From Enterobacteriaceae bacterium ESL0689 (GTDB lineage: Bacteria; Pseudomonadota; Gammaproteobacteria; Enterobacterales; Enterobacteriaceae), in contig JAQTIF010000001.1 in the NCBI GenBank assembly GCA_029433525.1, forward strand, positions 2,341,017-2,405,016: 64,000 bases of DNA, read 5' to 3'. The notes under the pieces are model-generated. The model was not told where the DNA came from. It ran no database searches and saw only the letters and a list, made by a program, of their open reading frames with translations. The position numbers and the translations under genes were made by a program. Positions 19,378 through 31,271 of the stretch are shown here, in pieces; positions within the stretch are counted from its first letter, which is position 1; each line of letters opens with the position of its first letter.

Positions 19378-22011
19378 CTAAATATCGTCGGCGTTATCAT
19401 CATCATCGATCTCCACTTCCGGGATGATATCGTCATCACCTTCTGCGGCGCTACCGTCAATCGCATCAAGATCTTCATCATCAACCGGTTCCACTACCCG
19501 TTGTAGCCCGACGACATGCTCATCCGGTGCGGTACGGATCAAAATCACGCCCTGGGTATTACGGCCAACGATATTGACCTCCGAAACCCGGGTACGCACC
19601 AGTGTACCGGCATCCGTGATCATCATAATCTGATCACAATCGGCTACCTGCACCGCTCCCACCACCGTACCATTACGTTCGGTCACTTTGATCGAAATCA
19701 CCCCCTGGGTGGCACGGGAGCGGGTTGGATATTCCGTTACCGCAGTACGTTTGCCATAACCATTTTGCGTTACGGTTAAAATAGCCTCATCACCACGCGG
19801 GATAATCAGCGAGACCACTTTATCGTCCGGTGCCAGTTTAATGCCACGCACCCCTGTTGCCGTACGTCCCATCGTGCGCACAGCCTCTTCCCTGAAACGC
19901 ACCACTTTACCACCGGCAGAAAACAACATCACGTCGTCATTGCCGTGGGTCAGATCGACGCCAATCAGTTCATCACCATCATTGAGATTGACCGCGATAA
20001 TACCGGCAGAGCGCGGGCGACTGAACTCAGTTAACGCCGTCTTTTTCACCGTTCCACTGGCGGTCGCCATAAAGACATTAACCCCTTCTTCATATTCCCG
20101 TACTGGCAGAATCGCGGTAATACGTTCGTCAGCCTCCAGAGGCAACAGGTTAACGATAGGACGACCACGGGCACCACGACTGGCTTCAGGCAATTGGTAG
20201 ACTTTCATCCAGTAGAGACGGCCACGGCTGGAGAAGCAGAGGATCGTATCGTGGGTATTGGCGACCAGCAAACGGTCAATAAAATCTTCTTCTTTAATGC
20301 GGGCCGCAGACTTCCCTTTCCCACCCCGTCGCTGCGCTTCATAATCGGTCAGTGGCTGATATTTCACATAGCCCTGATGTGACAGCGTCACAACCACATT
20401 TTCCTGATTAATCAGATCTTCAATATTAATATCTGCACTGTTGGCAGTGATCTCAGTACGCCGGGCATCGCCAAACTGATCGCGGATCGCGGTCAGTTCT
20501 TCACGGATCACAGCCATCAAACGATCTGCGCTGCTGAGAATATGCAGCAATTCAGCAATCTGAGTCAGCAAATCCTTATATTCATCAAGCAGTTTTTCAT
20601 GCTCAAGGCCGGTCAGTTTTTGCAAACGCAGATCCAGAATCGCCTGCGCCTGCTGTTCGGTCAGATAATATTGTCCGTCACGGACACCAAACTCAGGGGC
20701 CAGCCACTCAGGACGAGCGGCATCATCACCGGTACGGGTTAACATCGCAGCGACATGACCCAGCGCCCATGAGCGGGCAACCAGCGCGGTTTTTGCCTCT
20801 GCAGGGGTCGGTGCCTGGCGAATCAGCTCGATGATCGGATCGATATTGGCCAGCGCAATGGCCAGCGCTTCCAGAATATGCGCACGTTCACGTGCCTTGC
20901 GCAGCTCAAAAATGGTCCTCCGGGTGACCACTTCACGACGATGGCGCACAAACGCCGAGAGGATCTCCTTCAGGTTCATGATTTTGGGCTGACCATGATG
21001 CAGCGCAACCATGTTAATCCCGAAAGAAACCTGTAACTGCGTCTGGGAGTAGAGGTTGTTAAGCACCACCTCGCCGACGGCATCGCGTTTCACTTCGATA
21101 ACGATCCGCATCCCGTCTTTATCAGACTCATCGCGCAGCGCACTGATACCCTCAACCCGCTTCTCTTTTACCAGCTCAGCGATTTTCTCAATCAGCCGCG
21201 CTTTATTTACCTGGTAGGGGATCTCATGAACGATAATGGTTTCCCGTCCACTTTTGGCATCTGTTTCCACTTCAGCCCGCGCACGAATATAAATTTTGCC
21301 ACGCCCGGTACGGTACGCCTCCTCGATACCACGACGCCCGTTAATCAGCGCGGCGGTCGGGAAATCAGGCCCAGGAATATGCGCCATCAGCCCTTCGAGC
21401 GGGATATCTTCATCGTCAATATACGCCAGGCAACCGTTGATCACTTCGGTCAGATTGTGGGGCGGAATATTGGTCGCCATACCCACGGCGATACCGGATG
21501 AACCATTCACCAGTAAATTGGGGATTTTGGTTGGCATAACGTCAGGGATCTGTTCCGTGCCGTCATAGTTATCGACGAAATCGACCGTCTCTTTTTCCAG
21601 ATCCGCCATCAGTTCATGGGCGATTTTCGCCATCCGGATTTCGGTATAACGCATCGCGGCGGCGGAGTCGCCATCGACAGAACCGAAGTTACCCTGGCCA
21701 TCGACCAGCATATAGCGCAAGGAGAATGGCTGCGCCATACGAACAATGGTGTCATAAACGGCAGTATCGCCATGAGGGTGATATTTACCGATGACATCGC
21801 CGACGACACGCGCTGACTTTTTATAGGCTTTATTCCAGTCATTGCCTAACACATTCATGGCGTAAAGTACACGGCGGTGTACCGGTTTCAGACCATCACG
21901 GACATCTGGCAACGCCCGGCCAACAATCACCGACATCGCGTAATCCAGATATGAGCTTTTCAGCTCTTCCTCAATATTGACCGGTGTAATTTCTTTCGCA
22001 AGGTCGCTCAT
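19378..22011 (-). CDS. gyrA: DNA gyrase subunit A
   Basis: 877 aa (E. coli 875). Winged-helix and tower domains with catalytic Tyr122 (AAMRYTEI), then the C-terminal beta-pinwheel with the GyrA box QRRGGKG, and an acidic tail. It introduces negative supercoils together with GyrB. Residue 83 in the quinolone pocket ([10 protein letters not shown]) is Thr where E. coli has Ser; Asp87 is kept. Thr83 occurs naturally in several enterobacteria, so it is not by itself a resistance mutation. Monocistronic between rcsC and the divergent ubiG. Confidence 0.98.
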   Translation of the reverse strand: MSDLAKEITPVNIEEELKSSYLDYAMSVIVGRALPDVRDGLKPVHRRVLYAMNVLGNDWNKAYKKSARVVGDVIGKYHPHGDTAVYDTIVRMAQPFSLRYMLVDGQGNFGSVDGDSAAAMRYTEIRMAKIAHELMADLEKETVDFVDNYDGTEQIPDVMPTKIPNLLVNGSSGIAVGMATNIPPHNLTEVINGCLAYIDDEDIPLEGLMAHIPGPDFPTAALINGRRGIEEAYRTGRGKIYIRARAEVETDAKSGRETIIVHEIPYQVNKARLIEKIAELVKEKRVEGISALRDESDKDGMRIVIEVKRDAVGEVVLNNLYSQTQLQVSFGINMVALHHGQPKIMNLKEILSAFVRHRREVVTRRTIFELRKARERAHILEALAIALANIDPIIELIRQAPTPAEAKTALVARSWALGHVAAMLTRTGDDAARPEWLAPEFGVRDGQYYLTEQQAQAILDLRLQKLTGLEHEKLLDEYKDLLTQIAELLHILSSADRLMAVIREELTAIRDQFGDARRTEITANSADINIEDLINQENVVVTLSHQGYVKYQPLTDYEAQRRGGKGKSAARIKEEDFIDRLLVANTHDTILCFSSRGRLYWMKVYQLPEASRGARGRPIVNLLPLEADERITAILPVREYEEGVNVFMATASGTVKKTALTEFSRPRSAGIIAVNLNDGDELIGVDLTHGNDDVMLFSAGGKVVRFREEAVRTMGRTATGVRGIKLAPDDKVVSLIIPRGDEAILTVTQNGYGKRTAVTEYPTRSRATQGVISIKVTERNGTVVGAVQVADCDQIMMITDAGTLVRTRVSEVNIVGRNTQGVILIRTAPDEHVVGLQRVVEPVDDEDLDAIDGSAAEGDDDIIPEVEIDDDDNADDI

Positions 22012-22160
22012 CTAACCGCTATCCCTCTACATGTATCCCGGGTTTAAAAGTCACGAATTATAACATAACCCTGATGACAGAGCTAAACCATTACCGTTTA
22101 TTCATCATCACAGCCTGATATACTCAGGAGATATACACAGAACAAGGAGACCTTGCGCGG

Positions 22161-22889
22161 ATGAAGAGTGAAAAACAACCGCTGAGCGACAACGTTGATC
22201 ATCATGAAATTGCCAAATTCGACGCCATCGCTGCCCACTGGTGGGACAGTGAAGGCGCGTTCAAACCCTTACACCGCATCAATCCATTGCGTCTTGACTA
22301 TATTATCCAGCGTTGCGGTGGTCTGTTTGCTAAAACGGTGCTTGATGTCGGCTGTGGTGGGGGGATCCTTGCCGAAAGCATGGCCCGTGAAGGGGCGACT
22401 GTCACCGGCCTTGACATGGGAACAGAACCGCTACAGGTGGCGCGTCTCCATGCCCTGGAAAGCGGTGTTCAGCTGGATTATGTTCAGCAAACGGTCGAAG
22501 CACACGCCGCACAATATCCCGGGCGCTATGATATCGTCACCTGCATGGAAATGCTCGAGCATGTCCCTGATCCGCAATCGGTGGTGCGGGCCTGTGCGCA
22601 GCTGGTCAAACCAGGAGGGCATGTCTTCTTCTCCACCATTAACCGTACGGCTAAAGCCTGGTTACTCCTGATTATCGGGGCGGAATATGTGATGAAAATG
22701 GTGCCTCAAGGCACGCATGATAGTAAAAAATTCATCAAGCCCGCAGAACTGATCGCCTGGGCCGGTCAGGCACATCTCAAAGAGCAGCATATTATTGGTC
22801 TGCATTATCAACCACTCAGCGATAGCTTCCGGCTGGCAGCAGGCGTAGAGGCCAACTATATGCTACATACCATCGCCTGTCAGGCATAA
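22161..22889 (+). CDS. ubiG: UbiG, ubiquinone biosynthesis O-methyltransferase
   Basis: 242 aa (E. coli 240). Class I SAM methyltransferase: motif [14 protein letters not shown], motif II region [16 protein letters not shown], post-motif [16 protein letters not shown], and the membrane-binding insertion near [24 protein letters not shown]. It carries out both O-methylation steps in coenzyme Q synthesis. AAGGAG lies upstream of ATG 22161 with a longish spacer. Divergent from gyrA, same neighbours as E. coli. Confidence 0.96.
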   Translation: MKSEKQPLSDNVDHHEIAKFDAIAAHWWDSEGAFKPLHRINPLRLDYIIQRCGGLFAKTVLDVGCGGGILAESMAREGATVTGLDMGTEPLQVARLHALESGVQLDYVQQTVEAHAAQYPGRYDIVTCMEMLEHVPDPQSVVRACAQLVKPGGHVFFSTINRTAKAWLLLIIGAEYVMKMVPQGTHDSKKFIKPAELIAWAGQAHLKEQHIIGLHYQPLSDSFRLAAGVEANYMLHTIACQA

Positions 22890-23245
22890 ATTCCCGCGAT
22901 GTTCGCCGATGACCAGAATCAGAATGACACAGCCATCACCAGCGTCATTCTGTTCGCCGTCGAAGAAATCAGCAGCCGATATGACCAGGATTTTTATTTT
23001 TTAGTTTATTGACTTTTCCATCAGCCCTTATGGGGCGTGCTTCTCCTGCTGATAGCATTTTTCGATCTCAAATTTACGCCAAAATCAACTCTTGTACTCA
23101 AAAGAATCCTTACTAGAATACTCACCATCTTGGGTTTCATTTATCTCCACACCCCTATATATAGTGTTTATCTCTTTGGTCAGTCACAATTTGTCTACCA
23201 GATAAACAGGGGATCTTTTTCCTTATATCGGCAGGTATTACTGAC
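22890..23245. other. ubiG-nrdA intergenic region with putative NrdR box
   Basis: The 356-bp region between ubiG and nrdA. A 9-bp inverted repeat CAGAATGAC / GTCATTCTG at about 22932-22955 may end ubiG, though it lacks a T-run. At 23151-23167 the sequence CCCCTATATATAGTGT matches the right half of the NrdR box fully and the left half partly; NrdR represses nrdAB in enterobacteria. I found no convincing second box at the expected one- or three-turn spacing, and no exact DnaA box. Confidence 0.5.
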
Positions 23246-25531
23246 ATGAATCAAAGTTTGCTGGTGACAAAGCGTGATGGACGCAGCGAGCGAATTAATC
23301 TTGATAAAATCCACCGTGTCCTCGACTGGGCGGCAGAAGGACTGAATAATGTCTCGATCTCACAGGTAGAACTACGATCCCACATCCAGTTCTACGATGG
23401 CATCAAAACAGCTGATATTCATGAGACCATTATCAAAGCAGCGGCAGATCTGATCTCTCGCGATGCCCCGGATTACCAGTATCTCGCCGCACGACTGGCT
23501 ATCTTCCACCTGCGCAAAAAAGCCTATGGCCAGTTCGAGCCCCCGGCACTGTATGACCACGTTAAGAAGATGGTTGAAAAAGGCAAATACGATTCGCATT
23601 TGCTTGAAGACTACGACGAAGAAGCATTCCGCCAGATGGATAGCTTCATCGTCCATGATCGTGATATGAGCTTCTCCTACGCGGCGGTTAAGCAGCTGGA
23701 AGGAAAATATCTGGTACAGAATCGGGTCACCGGCGAAATTTATGAAAGTGCGCAATTTCTCTATATGCTGGTCGCTGCCTGCCTGTTCTCCCGCTATCCA
23801 CGTGAGACACGTCTGGACTATATCCGCCGCTTCTATGATGCGATCTCGACGTTTAAAATTTCGCTGCCGACACCGATTATGTCAGGTGTCCGCACGCCAA
23901 CACGCCAGTTCAGCTCCTGCGTTCTGATTGAATGTGGTGATAGCCTTGATTCAATTAACGCGACCTCCAGCGCCATCGTCAAATACGTCTCCCAGCGGGC
24001 GGGAATCGGCATTAACGCAGGACGCATCCGGGCATTGGGAAGTACGATTCGTGGCGGAGAAGCCTTCCACACTGGCTGTATTCCGTTCTATAAACACTTT
24101 CAGACCGCAGTAAAATCCTGCTCGCAGGGCGGTGTGCGCGGTGGGGCGGCCACGCTGTTCTACCCCATGTGGCATCTGGAAGTCGAAAGTCTGCTGGTAT
24201 TAAAAAATAACCGGGGCACTGATGCCAACCGTGTACGCCATATGGATTACGGCGTACAGCTCAACAAACTGATGTACACCCGTCTGCTAAAAGGGGAAGA
24301 GATCACGCTGTTCAGCCCCTCGGATGTTCCCGGATTGTACGATGCTTTTTTCGCCGATCAGGATCAGTTTGAGCGTCTGTACACCCGTTATGAACGGGAT
24401 GACAACATCCGTAAAAAACGGATCAAAGCGGTTGAGCTGTTCTCATTGATGATGCAGGAACGTGCATCAACCGGGCGGATTTACATCCAGAATGTCGATC
24501 ACTGCAACACTCACAGCCCGTTTAATCCGGCGATTGCCCCGATCCATCAATCTAATCTGTGTCTGGAAATTGCGCTGCCGACTCAGCCCCTCAACGATAT
24601 GAACGATGAAAACGGGGAGATTGCACTTTGTACGTTATCGGCGTTCAACCTTGGTGTTATTAATCATTTGGATGAGCTGGAAGATCTGGCGACCCTGGTG
24701 GTGCGCGCCCTCGATGCTTTGCTGGATTACCAGGATTACCCGATCCCGGCCGCAAGACGGGGCGCAATGGGACGCCGGACACTCGGTATTGGGGTTATCA
24801 ACTTCGCTTACTACCTGGCGAAGCAAGGGAAACGTTACTCGGATGGCAGCGCTAACAACCTGACCCATAAAACCTTTGAGGCTATCCAGTATTATCTGTT
24901 GAAAGCCTCCAACGAACTGGCGATAGAGCAAGGTGCCTGTCCGTGGTTTGACCAGACCAGCTATGCTCAGGGGATCCTGCCGATTGATAGCTATAAAAAG
25001 GATCTCGATACCATCGTCAGTGAACCGCTGCATTATGACTGGCAAACACTGCGCGAATCGATTAAAACCCACGGTTTGCGCAACTCGACGCTTTCCGCGC
25101 TGATGCCATCCGAAACCTCCTCGCAGATCTCCAATGCCACCAACGGCATTGAGCCGCCGCGCGGTTATGTCAGCATCAAAGCCTCAAAAGATGGCATCCT
25201 GCGCCAGGTCGTACCCGATTATGAAACACTGCTGGGTCATTACGAGTTGCTCTGGGAGATGCCAGATAATGATGGCTATCTGCAACTGGTCGGGATCATG
25301 CAAAAATTCATCGACCAGTCGATTTCCGCCAACACCAACTACGATCCGACGCGCTTCCCGTCCGGTAAAGTGCCGATGCAACAGCTGCTGAAAGACCTGC
25401 TGAATGCTTATAAATGGGGCGTCAAAACACTGTATTACCATAATACCCGTGACGGTGCAGAAGATGCCCAGGATGATCTGGCGGCGGCGGTTGAGGACGA
25501 TGGCTGCGAAAGCGGCGCATGTAAGATTTAA
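23246..25531 (+). CDS. nrdA: Ribonucleoside-diphosphate reductase class Ia, alpha subunit
   Basis: 761 aa, identical in length to E. coli NrdA. N-terminal ATP cone (QSLLVTKRDGRSERINL onward) for activity control, catalytic barrel with active-site Cys in SSCVLIECGD, NLCLEIALP and ALCTLSAFN, the radical-transfer Tyr pair in TLYYHNTRDG, and the C-terminal redox pair in DDGCESGACKI. Reduces ribonucleotides to deoxyribonucleotides with NrdB. First gene of nrdA-nrdB-yfaE. Confidence 0.98.
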   Translation: MNQSLLVTKRDGRSERINLDKIHRVLDWAAEGLNNVSISQVELRSHIQFYDGIKTADIHETIIKAAADLISRDAPDYQYLAARLAIFHLRKKAYGQFEPPALYDHVKKMVEKGKYDSHLLEDYDEEAFRQMDSFIVHDRDMSFSYAAVKQLEGKYLVQNRVTGEIYESAQFLYMLVAACLFSRYPRETRLDYIRRFYDAISTFKISLPTPIMSGVRTPTRQFSSCVLIECGDSLDSINATSSAIVKYVSQRAGIGINAGRIRALGSTIRGGEAFHTGCIPFYKHFQTAVKSCSQGGVRGGAATLFYPMWHLEVESLLVLKNNRGTDANRVRHMDYGVQLNKLMYTRLLKGEEITLFSPSDVPGLYDAFFADQDQFERLYTRYERDDNIRKKRIKAVELFSLMMQERASTGRIYIQNVDHCNTHSPFNPAIAPIHQSNLCLEIALPTQPLNDMNDENGEIALCTLSAFNLGVINHLDELEDLATLVVRALDALLDYQDYPIPAARRGAMGRRTLGIGVINFAYYLAKQGKRYSDGSANNLTHKTFEAIQYYLLKASNELAIEQGACPWFDQTSYAQGILPIDSYKKDLDTIVSEPLHYDWQTLRESIKTHGLRNSTLSALMPSETSSQISNATNGIEPPRGYVSIKASKDGILRQVVPDYETLLGHYELLWEMPDNDGYLQLVGIMQKFIDQSISANTNYDPTRFPSGKVPMQQLLKDLLNAYKWGVKTLYYHNTRDGAEDAQDDLAAAVEDDGCESGACKI

Positions 25532-25591
25532 TTTTGCCTTGCCCGGCGAAACCGCTTTCGCCGGCGTGATAAAATTCCGACAGGACTTCTC

Positions 25592-26722
25592 ATGACATAT
25601 ACCACTTTTTCACAAATTAAAAATAATCAGCTGCTGGAGCCGATGTTTTTCGGCCAGCCGGTTAACGTGGCACGTTACGATCAGCAAAAATATGAAGTAT
25701 TCGAAAAACTGATTGAGAAGCAACTCTCCTTTTTCTGGCGACCAGAAGAGGTGGATGTTTCCCGTGATCGTATTGACTATCAGGGATTACCTGAACATGA
25801 GAAACACATTTTTATCAGTAATCTGAAGTATCAGACTCTGCTGGACTCAATTCAGGGACGCAGCCCCAATGTCGCCCTGCTGCCGCTGATTTCCATTCCG
25901 GAACTGGAAACCTGGGTAGAGACCTGGTCGTTTTCGGAGACCATTCACTCTCGATCCTATACCCACATCATTCGTAACATTGTCAACGATCCGTCACTGG
26001 TCTTTGATGACATCGTCACTAACGAACAGATCCAGAAACGGGCACAGGGTATCTCTCATTATTACGATACCCTGATCGAGCTGACCAGCTATTGGCATCT
26101 GCTGGGAGAAGGCACCCATACCATTAACGGTAAAACGGTTAGCGTTAATCTGCGTGAGCTGAAAAAGAAACTCTATCTGTGTCTGATGAGTGTCAATGCA
26201 CTGGAAGCTATTCGCTTCTATGTCAGCTTCGCCTGCTCTTTCGCGTTTGCCGAACGCAAGCTGATGGAGGGCAACGCCAAAATCATCCGCCTGATCGCCC
26301 GCGATGAAGCCCTGCATCTGACCGGTACGCAGCACATGCTCAATCTGCTACGCTCAGGCAGCGATGATGCGGAAATGGCGGAAATCGCCGCCGCCTGCCA
26401 GCAGGAGTGCTATGACCTGTTTGTCGACGCGGCACAACAGGAAAAAGAGTGGGCGGATTATCTGTTCCGCGACGGTTCGATGATCGGCCTGAACCGGGAT
26501 ATTCTCTGCCAGTATGTCGAATATATCACCAATATTCGGATGCAGGCGGTCGGGCTGGATCTCCCCTTCCAGACGCGCTCTAATCCCATTCCGTGGATCA
26601 ACACCTGGCTCACCTCTGATAATGTCCAGGTCGCGCCACAGGAGGTGGAGGTCAGCTCGTATCTGGTTGGTCAGATCGACGCTGAAGTGGATACGGATGA
26701 TCTGAGCCACTTCCAGCTCTGA
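25592..26722 (+). CDS. nrdB: Ribonucleoside-diphosphate reductase class Ia, beta subunit
   Basis: 376 aa, the E. coli length. Diiron ligands Asp85, Glu116, His119 and the later EAxxH set are present, with the radical-forming Tyr123 (Tyr122 in mature numbering) in [10 protein letters not shown]. It supplies the tyrosyl radical to NrdA. Starts 60 nt after nrdA and precedes the ferredoxin yfaE, which maintains the diiron cofactor. Confidence 0.98.
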   Translation: MTYTTFSQIKNNQLLEPMFFGQPVNVARYDQQKYEVFEKLIEKQLSFFWRPEEVDVSRDRIDYQGLPEHEKHIFISNLKYQTLLDSIQGRSPNVALLPLISIPELETWVETWSFSETIHSRSYTHIIRNIVNDPSLVFDDIVTNEQIQKRAQGISHYYDTLIELTSYWHLLGEGTHTINGKTVSVNLRELKKKLYLCLMSVNALEAIRFYVSFACSFAFAERKLMEGNAKIIRLIARDEALHLTGTQHMLNLLRSGSDDAEMAEIAAACQQECYDLFVDAAQQEKEWADYLFRDGSMIGLNRDILCQYVEYITNIRMQAVGLDLPFQTRSNPIPWINTWLTSDNVQVAPQEVEVSSYLVGQIDAEVDTDDLSHFQL

Positions 26723-26764
26723 AACCACTGATCGCTTGCCGCAAGGGGTATTCGCCATCGAATC

Positions 26765-27019
26765 ATGAAACGTATTTTTCTGCAAAATTCCGCCGTTTGC
26801 ATCCTCTGTACGGCAGAACATCCCTCTTTGCTGGCGACGCTGGAGGCGCATCATGTTGCGGTCGAATATCAGTGCCGGGCAGGCTATTGTGGTGCCTGCC
26901 GCACACGGCTGCTCGCCGGACAGGTGAAATGGCTCGCTGAACCGCTGGCTTTTGTTCAGCCCGGAGAAATCCTGCCCTGTTGTTGCCAGGCCAGCGGGGA
27001 TATTGTTATCGGGATGTAA
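26765..27019 (+). CDS. yfaE: YfaE 2Fe-2S ferredoxin for NrdB cofactor maintenance
   Basis: 84 aa, plant-type [2Fe-2S] ferredoxin with Cys ligands in YQCRAGYCGACRTRL and the distal Cys in LPCCCQ. In E. coli YfaE reduces the NrdB diiron centre to regenerate the tyrosyl radical. Third gene after nrdB with a 42-nt gap. The ribosome-binding site at ATG 26765 is poor, so translation may be low or coupled. Confidence 0.93.
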   Translation: MKRIFLQNSAVCILCTAEHPSLLATLEAHHVAVEYQCRAGYCGACRTRLLAGQVKWLAEPLAFVQPGEILPCCCQASGDIVIGM

Positions 27020-27115
27020 TGCCTGGCTTTTTCGCCACCACTGATGCGGCGAAATTTTCTGTGCTTTATCGCCTTATCAGATTTGCACTCCTGACCAGAC
27101 GACTTATCTTTAAAA

Positions 27116-27135
27116 GTAATCCGTTATCGGATTAC
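27116..27135. promoter_or_regulatory. Perfect inverted repeat upstream of wrbA, possible operator
   Basis: GTAATCCG-TTAT-CGGATTAC, 8 bp per arm, sits 29 nt ahead of the wrbA start and just downstream of a possible promoter (TTGCAC near 27083). Its place and symmetry suit a dimeric repressor site or an mRNA 5' hairpin. I cannot name a regulator. Confidence 0.4.
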
Positions 27136-27163
27136 ACGATAAAATGGCTGAGGAGTGAGATAA

Positions 27164-27760
27164 ATGGCGAAAATTCTGGTGCTTTATTATTCGATGTATG
27201 GGCATGTCGAGACCCTGGCCCATGCTGTCGCCGAAGGGGCGCAGAGTATTGACGGTACTTCGGTTGTAGTGAAACGTGTACCGGAAACCATGCCCGCTGA
27301 GGTGTTCACCAAAGCTGGCGGCAAGACACAAACCGCCGCCGTTGCAACACCCAAAGAACTGGTGGAGTATGACGCGATCATCTTCGGCACACCCACCCGC
27401 TTTGGCAATATGTCCGGACAGATGCGTACTTTCCTTGATCAAACAGGGGGTCTGTGGGCAGCCGGTGCCTTATATGGTAAGCTGGGCAGCGTCTTCTGTT
27501 CGACAGGGACTGGCGGTGGACAGGAACAAACCATTACCTCCAGCTGGAGTACGCTGGCCCATCATGGCATGATCATCGTTCCGATTGGCTATGGTGCGCA
27601 GGAGCTTTTCGATCTATCGACTGTTCGTGGCGGAACCCCTTATGGTGCCTCGACCATTGCCGGTAGCGATGGCTCTCGACAGCCCAGCCAGGAGGAGCTC
27701 GCCATTGCCAGTTATCAGGGCGAGCATGTCGCCGGACTGGCGGTTAAATTATTTGGCTAA
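27164..27760 (+). CDS. wrbA: WrbA, NAD(P)H:quinone oxidoreductase (flavoprotein)
   Basis: 198 aa, the E. coli length. Flavodoxin-like fold: FMN phosphate loop [25 protein letters not shown], and the [13 protein letters not shown] loop typical of WrbA. It does two-electron reduction of quinones and is linked to stationary phase and oxidative stress. Strong GAGGAG ribosome-binding site. Cotranscribed with yccJ 20 nt downstream, as in E. coli, although the pair lies here next to nrdAB rather than at its E. coli site. Confidence 0.96.
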   Translation: MAKILVLYYSMYGHVETLAHAVAEGAQSIDGTSVVVKRVPETMPAEVFTKAGGKTQTAAVATPKELVEYDAIIFGTPTRFGNMSGQMRTFLDQTGGLWAAGALYGKLGSVFCSTGTGGGQEQTITSSWSTLAHHGMIIVPIGYGAQELFDLSTVRGGTPYGASTIAGSDGSRQPSQEELAIASYQGEHVAGLAVKLFG

Positions 27761-27780
27761 ATTCTGATAAGGAGATTGTT

Positions 27781-28008
27781 ATGCCACTACACGAAGAAAA
27801 AACCCATCACATTGCCCAGTGGGCAAGTCTGCGAAATACCTCCCCGGAGATAGCGGCCGCAATCTTTGAATTAGCAGGATATGATGAAGCATTAGCAGAA
27901 CAAATCTGGCAGGAAGGAAGCGATGAAGTCTTGCCTTTAGCGTTCGCCAAAACAGATAAAGACACGCTTTTCTGGGGTGAACAGACCATTGAACGTAAAA
28001 ATGTTTGA
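27781..28008 (+). CDS. yccJ: YccJ family protein
   Basis: 75 aa, same length as E. coli YccJ and highly similar ([22 protein letters not shown] ... [19 protein letters not shown]). Function unknown; always found after wrbA in enterobacteria, which suggests a joint role. Ribosome-binding site AAGGAG at 7 nt. Confidence 0.95.
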   Translation: MPLHEEKTHHIAQWASLRNTSPEIAAAIFELAGYDEALAEQIWQEGSDEVLPLAFAKTDKDTLFWGEQTIERKNV

Positions 28009-28090
28009 CTGATCGCATCCTGTCAGCCATATCAGGCTGCTGTCTGGCCATGTGGGTTGTGATGTCAACAAGAGATCATCACCGTTACAG

Positions 28091-28127
28091 ATAAAACCGG
28101 ATAATACCATCGCTTATCCGGTTTTAT
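28091..28127. terminator. Bidirectional terminator between yccJ and mdtC
   Basis: A perfect 14-bp stem ATAAAACCGGATAA / TTATCCGGTTTTAT with a 9-nt loop. The arms give T-rich ends on both strands, so it can stop the wrbA-yccJ and mdtABC messages, which converge here. Confidence 0.85.
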
Positions 28128-28160
28128 CTCTCCCTGGCGTTCCTCTCGATAATACTATTT

Positions 28161-31100
28161 TCAGGCATCAGACTTCTGTACGCGGAATCGCTGATATTGA
28201 CGGCGAGTCAGACGACTTAAATTATCCAGCCAGAGATAGACAACCGGCGTGGTGAATAAAGTCAGTAACTGACTCATCGCCAGCCCCCCGGCAATCGCCA
28301 GTCCTAACGGGCTGCGTAAATCAGCATCACCACCGCTGCCGAATGCCAGCGGTAAAGCGCCAAAAAAAGCCGCCAGTGTGGTCATCATGATCGGGCGGAA
28401 ACGCATCAGGCATGCCTGAACAATCGCCTGCTGGGGTGACAATCCCCGCCGTCTTTGCGCATCAAGGGCAAAATCGATCATCATGATGGCATTTTTCTTC
28501 ACAATACCAATCAACAAAATAATACCGATCAGGGCAATCACGGTAAGCTGGGTATTGGTCAATAACAGCAGTAGCAAGGCCCCGACTCCCGCCGAGGGTA
28601 AGGTTGATAAAATCGTCAGCGGATGAATGTAGCTTTCATATAATATGCCCAGCACGATATAAATCGCCGCCAGCGCAGCAACCAGCAGCCACGGCATCGT
28701 CGCCGCCATTTTCTGGTAAACTTTCGCTGTCCCCTGAAATCCGGCCTGTATTGAAACAGGCAGACCTATCTCCGCCATCTTCATTTTAATCAATGCCTGC
28801 GCCTGTTGCAGTGAGACACCATCATTAAGATTAAAAGCCACCGTGGTGGTCGCCGATTGTCCCTGATGTGCCACCGAAAGCGGGGTATTGCCACCGCTAA
28901 AATGGGCGAATGCCGATAGCGGTACACGCTCACCATTATTATTGATGACATATAACGCCTGCAATATCGCTGGATCACGGGTATAGCTATCATCCAGCAT
29001 CATCACCACATGATACTGATTCATGGTGCGATAAAGCGTAGCAATTTGTCGCTGACTGAATGCATTGTTCAGCATCGTATCCAGCATACTGACATCGACA
29101 CCAAGACGGGTCGCCAGTTCACGATCGATCTGGATCACCACTTCCTGCCCGCCGACCTGCATATCGGAGTCGACACTATTCAGTTCAGGCAACGCCGCCA
29201 GCGCCGCCTGCACTTTTGGCGTCCAGGTCTGTAACAGTTTCAGATCATCGGCCTGCAGACTGTACTGATAGCTGGCGTTGGCATTGCGTCCCCCGGCACG
29301 TAAATCCTGGACAGCCATCAAAAACATCTGTGAACCCGGCAAGCTGCCCATTTTCCGGCTCAGACGATTGGCCACCTCCGTCGCCGTCGCCTCGCGCTGA
29401 CGACTATCTTTCAGCAGAACGAAGAACAGCGCTGAATTACGCGAGCCAAATCGCCCTCCTCCTACCGATGACGCTACGCTATCGACTGCCGGATCGGCCT
29501 GGATAAGCTGAGTCACCGTTTGCACTTTAGGCATCATCGCCTGAAAAGAACTATTTTGATCCGCCCGCAAAGCGCCAATCAATAGCCCGGTATCCTGATT
29601 GGGGAAAAACCCTTTTTGCACGACGCCATAAAGAAAAATATTCAGCATTATGGTCAGCAACAGACTGAACATCACCTTTTTTTGATGGTTCATGACCCAG
29701 TTGAGACCCCGTGAATAGGCAGCCAGCAGGCGATTGAGGATCGTTTCAATCCACTGATAAAAAGGGTGATGTCTCTGACTGACGGCGGGCTTTTTTTTCA
29801 GCATCCGCGCACAGAGCATCGGGGTCAGGCTCAGGGAGACAAACATCGAAATCAGCAGTGATACACTTAATGTCACCGCAAATTCACGGAATAAACGGCC
29901 GATAATCCCCCCCATCAACAGGATCGGAATGAATACCGCCACCAGCGATACGGTCATCGACAATACAGTAAAACTGACTTCCCGCGCCCCACGCAACGCC
30001 GCCCGCAACGGACTGAGCCCCTGTTCAATATGGCGGGTAATGTTTTCCAGCACCACAATCGCATCATCCACCACAAAACCGGTGGCGATAATCAAGGCCA
30101 TCAGCGACAGGTTATTCAGGCTATAGCCAAGAAGATACATCACCGCACAGGTACCGATCAGTGAGACAGGCAAGGCCAGTGCCGGGATCACTACGGCCTG
30201 AATATTACGCAAGAAGATAAACACCACCGCGATCACCAGCGCGACCGCAATCAACAGTGTCTCTTCGGTGTCATAGAGCGATTCACGCACCGTCGTCGAA
30301 CGATCCATCACCACTTTGAGCTGAGTATCCGCGGGCAGATTTTTCGCCAGCACGGGCAATTGTGCGCTAATACCATCGATGGTTTCCAGCATATTGGCAC
30401 CGGCCTGACGCATAATACCGATCATGATTGATGGGCTGCCATTCAGAAAGCCCGCCTGATATTTATCCTCAACCGCTTCATACACGTTAGCAACATCGCT
30501 TAAACGCAGCGTTTTGCCATCCTGATAGCTAATAATCAGATTACGGTATTGTGCCGCCTTATCGAGCTGACCATTACTATCAATAATCCAGCTGTGGTTA
30601 TCATCCTGTAATCGGCCTTTCGGCAGGTTGGTGGTACTGTTAGCCACCGCATTGCGCACGGTGTCTAATGAGATGCCATAGTGCGTTAATTTTTGCGCTT
30701 GCAGATCAATACGGACTGCCGGTAATGCACTGCCCATCAGCGAGACTTCACCCACCCCCTGTACCTGTCCGAGGGTCTGGCCGATTTTGCTCTCTGCCAG
30801 ATCATAGAGTTCGCCGGTTGTTCGCGTGGCCGAGGTGAGGGTCAATATCATAATCGGCGCATCAGAGGGATTAGCCTTGCGATAAGTCGGCAGTGATGCC
30901 ATACCACTGGGTAGCAGACTACGGGCGGCATTAATGGCCGCCTGCACGTCACGGGCCGCACCGTTGATATCGCGGTCAAGATCAAACTGTAAGATAATAT
31001 TCGTCGATCCCTGCGAACTACTGGATGTCATCTCAGAAATGCCCGCTATCTGCCCCAGTGCGCGCTCCAGCGGGGTGGCAACGGTGGCGGCCATCGTTTC

Positions 31101-31271
31101 CGGGCTGGCACCGGCGAGTCTGGCGCTGACCATAATGGTTGGAAAATCAATCTGTGGCAGTGGTGACACTGGCAGAAGACGGTAACCCAGCCCCCCCAGC
31201 AATAGGATCGCCAGGGTGATTAACAGTGTCGCCACCGGGCGAAAAATAAATATCCGGGTTATATTCATCAC
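28161..31271 (-). CDS. mdtC: MdtC, RND multidrug efflux pump subunit
   Basis: 1036 aa (E. coli 1025). Twelve-helix RND transporter with two large periplasmic loops; TM4 relay acidic pair in [14 protein letters not shown] and the mirrored [16 protein letters not shown] in TM10. In E. coli MdtB and MdtC form a 2:1 heterotrimer with MdtA and TolC that exports novobiocin, bile salts and other compounds. Overlaps mdtB by 4 nt (ATGA), the last gene of the operon here: mdtD and baeSR, which follow in E. coli, are missing. Confidence 0.95.
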   Translation of the reverse strand: MMNITRIFIFRPVATLLITLAILLLGGLGYRLLPVSPLPQIDFPTIMVSARLAGASPETMAATVATPLERALGQIAGISEMTSSSSQGSTNIILQFDLDRDINGAARDVQAAINAARSLLPSGMASLPTYRKANPSDAPIMILTLTSATRTTGELYDLAESKIGQTLGQVQGVGEVSLMGSALPAVRIDLQAQKLTHYGISLDTVRNAVANSTTNLPKGRLQDDNHSWIIDSNGQLDKAAQYRNLIISYQDGKTLRLSDVANVYEAVEDKYQAGFLNGSPSIMIGIMRQAGANMLETIDGISAQLPVLAKNLPADTQLKVVMDRSTTVRESLYDTEETLLIAVALVIAVVFIFLRNIQAVVIPALALPVSLIGTCAVMYLLGYSLNNLSLMALIIATGFVVDDAIVVLENITRHIEQGLSPLRAALRGAREVSFTVLSMTVSLVAVFIPILLMGGIIGRLFREFAVTLSVSLLISMFVSLSLTPMLCARMLKKKPAVSQRHHPFYQWIETILNRLLAAYSRGLNWVMNHQKKVMFSLLLTIMLNIFLYGVVQKGFFPNQDTGLLIGALRADQNSSFQAMMPKVQTVTQLIQADPAVDSVASSVGGGRFGSRNSALFFVLLKDSRQREATATEVANRLSRKMGSLPGSQMFLMAVQDLRAGGRNANASYQYSLQADDLKLLQTWTPKVQAALAALPELNSVDSDMQVGGQEVVIQIDRELATRLGVDVSMLDTMLNNAFSQRQIATLYRTMNQYHVVMMLDDSYTRDPAILQALYVINNNGERVPLSAFAHFSGGNTPLSVAHQGQSATTTVAFNLNDGVSLQQAQALIKMKMAEIGLPVSIQAGFQGTAKVYQKMAATMPWLLVAALAAIYIVLGILYESYIHPLTILSTLPSAGVGALLLLLLTNTQLTVIALIGIILLIGIVKKNAIMMIDFALDAQRRRGLSPQQAIVQACLMRFRPIMMTTLAAFFGALPLAFGSGGDADLRSPLGLAIAGGLAMSQLLTLFTTPVVYLWLDNLSRLTRRQYQRFRVQKSDA

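Noticed and set aside
22932..22955. Inverted repeat after ubiG as a terminator
   Set aside because: A 9-bp stem without T-run; kept only as a remark in the intergenic entry.
23037..23249. 70-codon frame upstream of nrdA
   Set aside because: Overlaps the nrdA promoter region and start, has no ribosome-binding site or family match.
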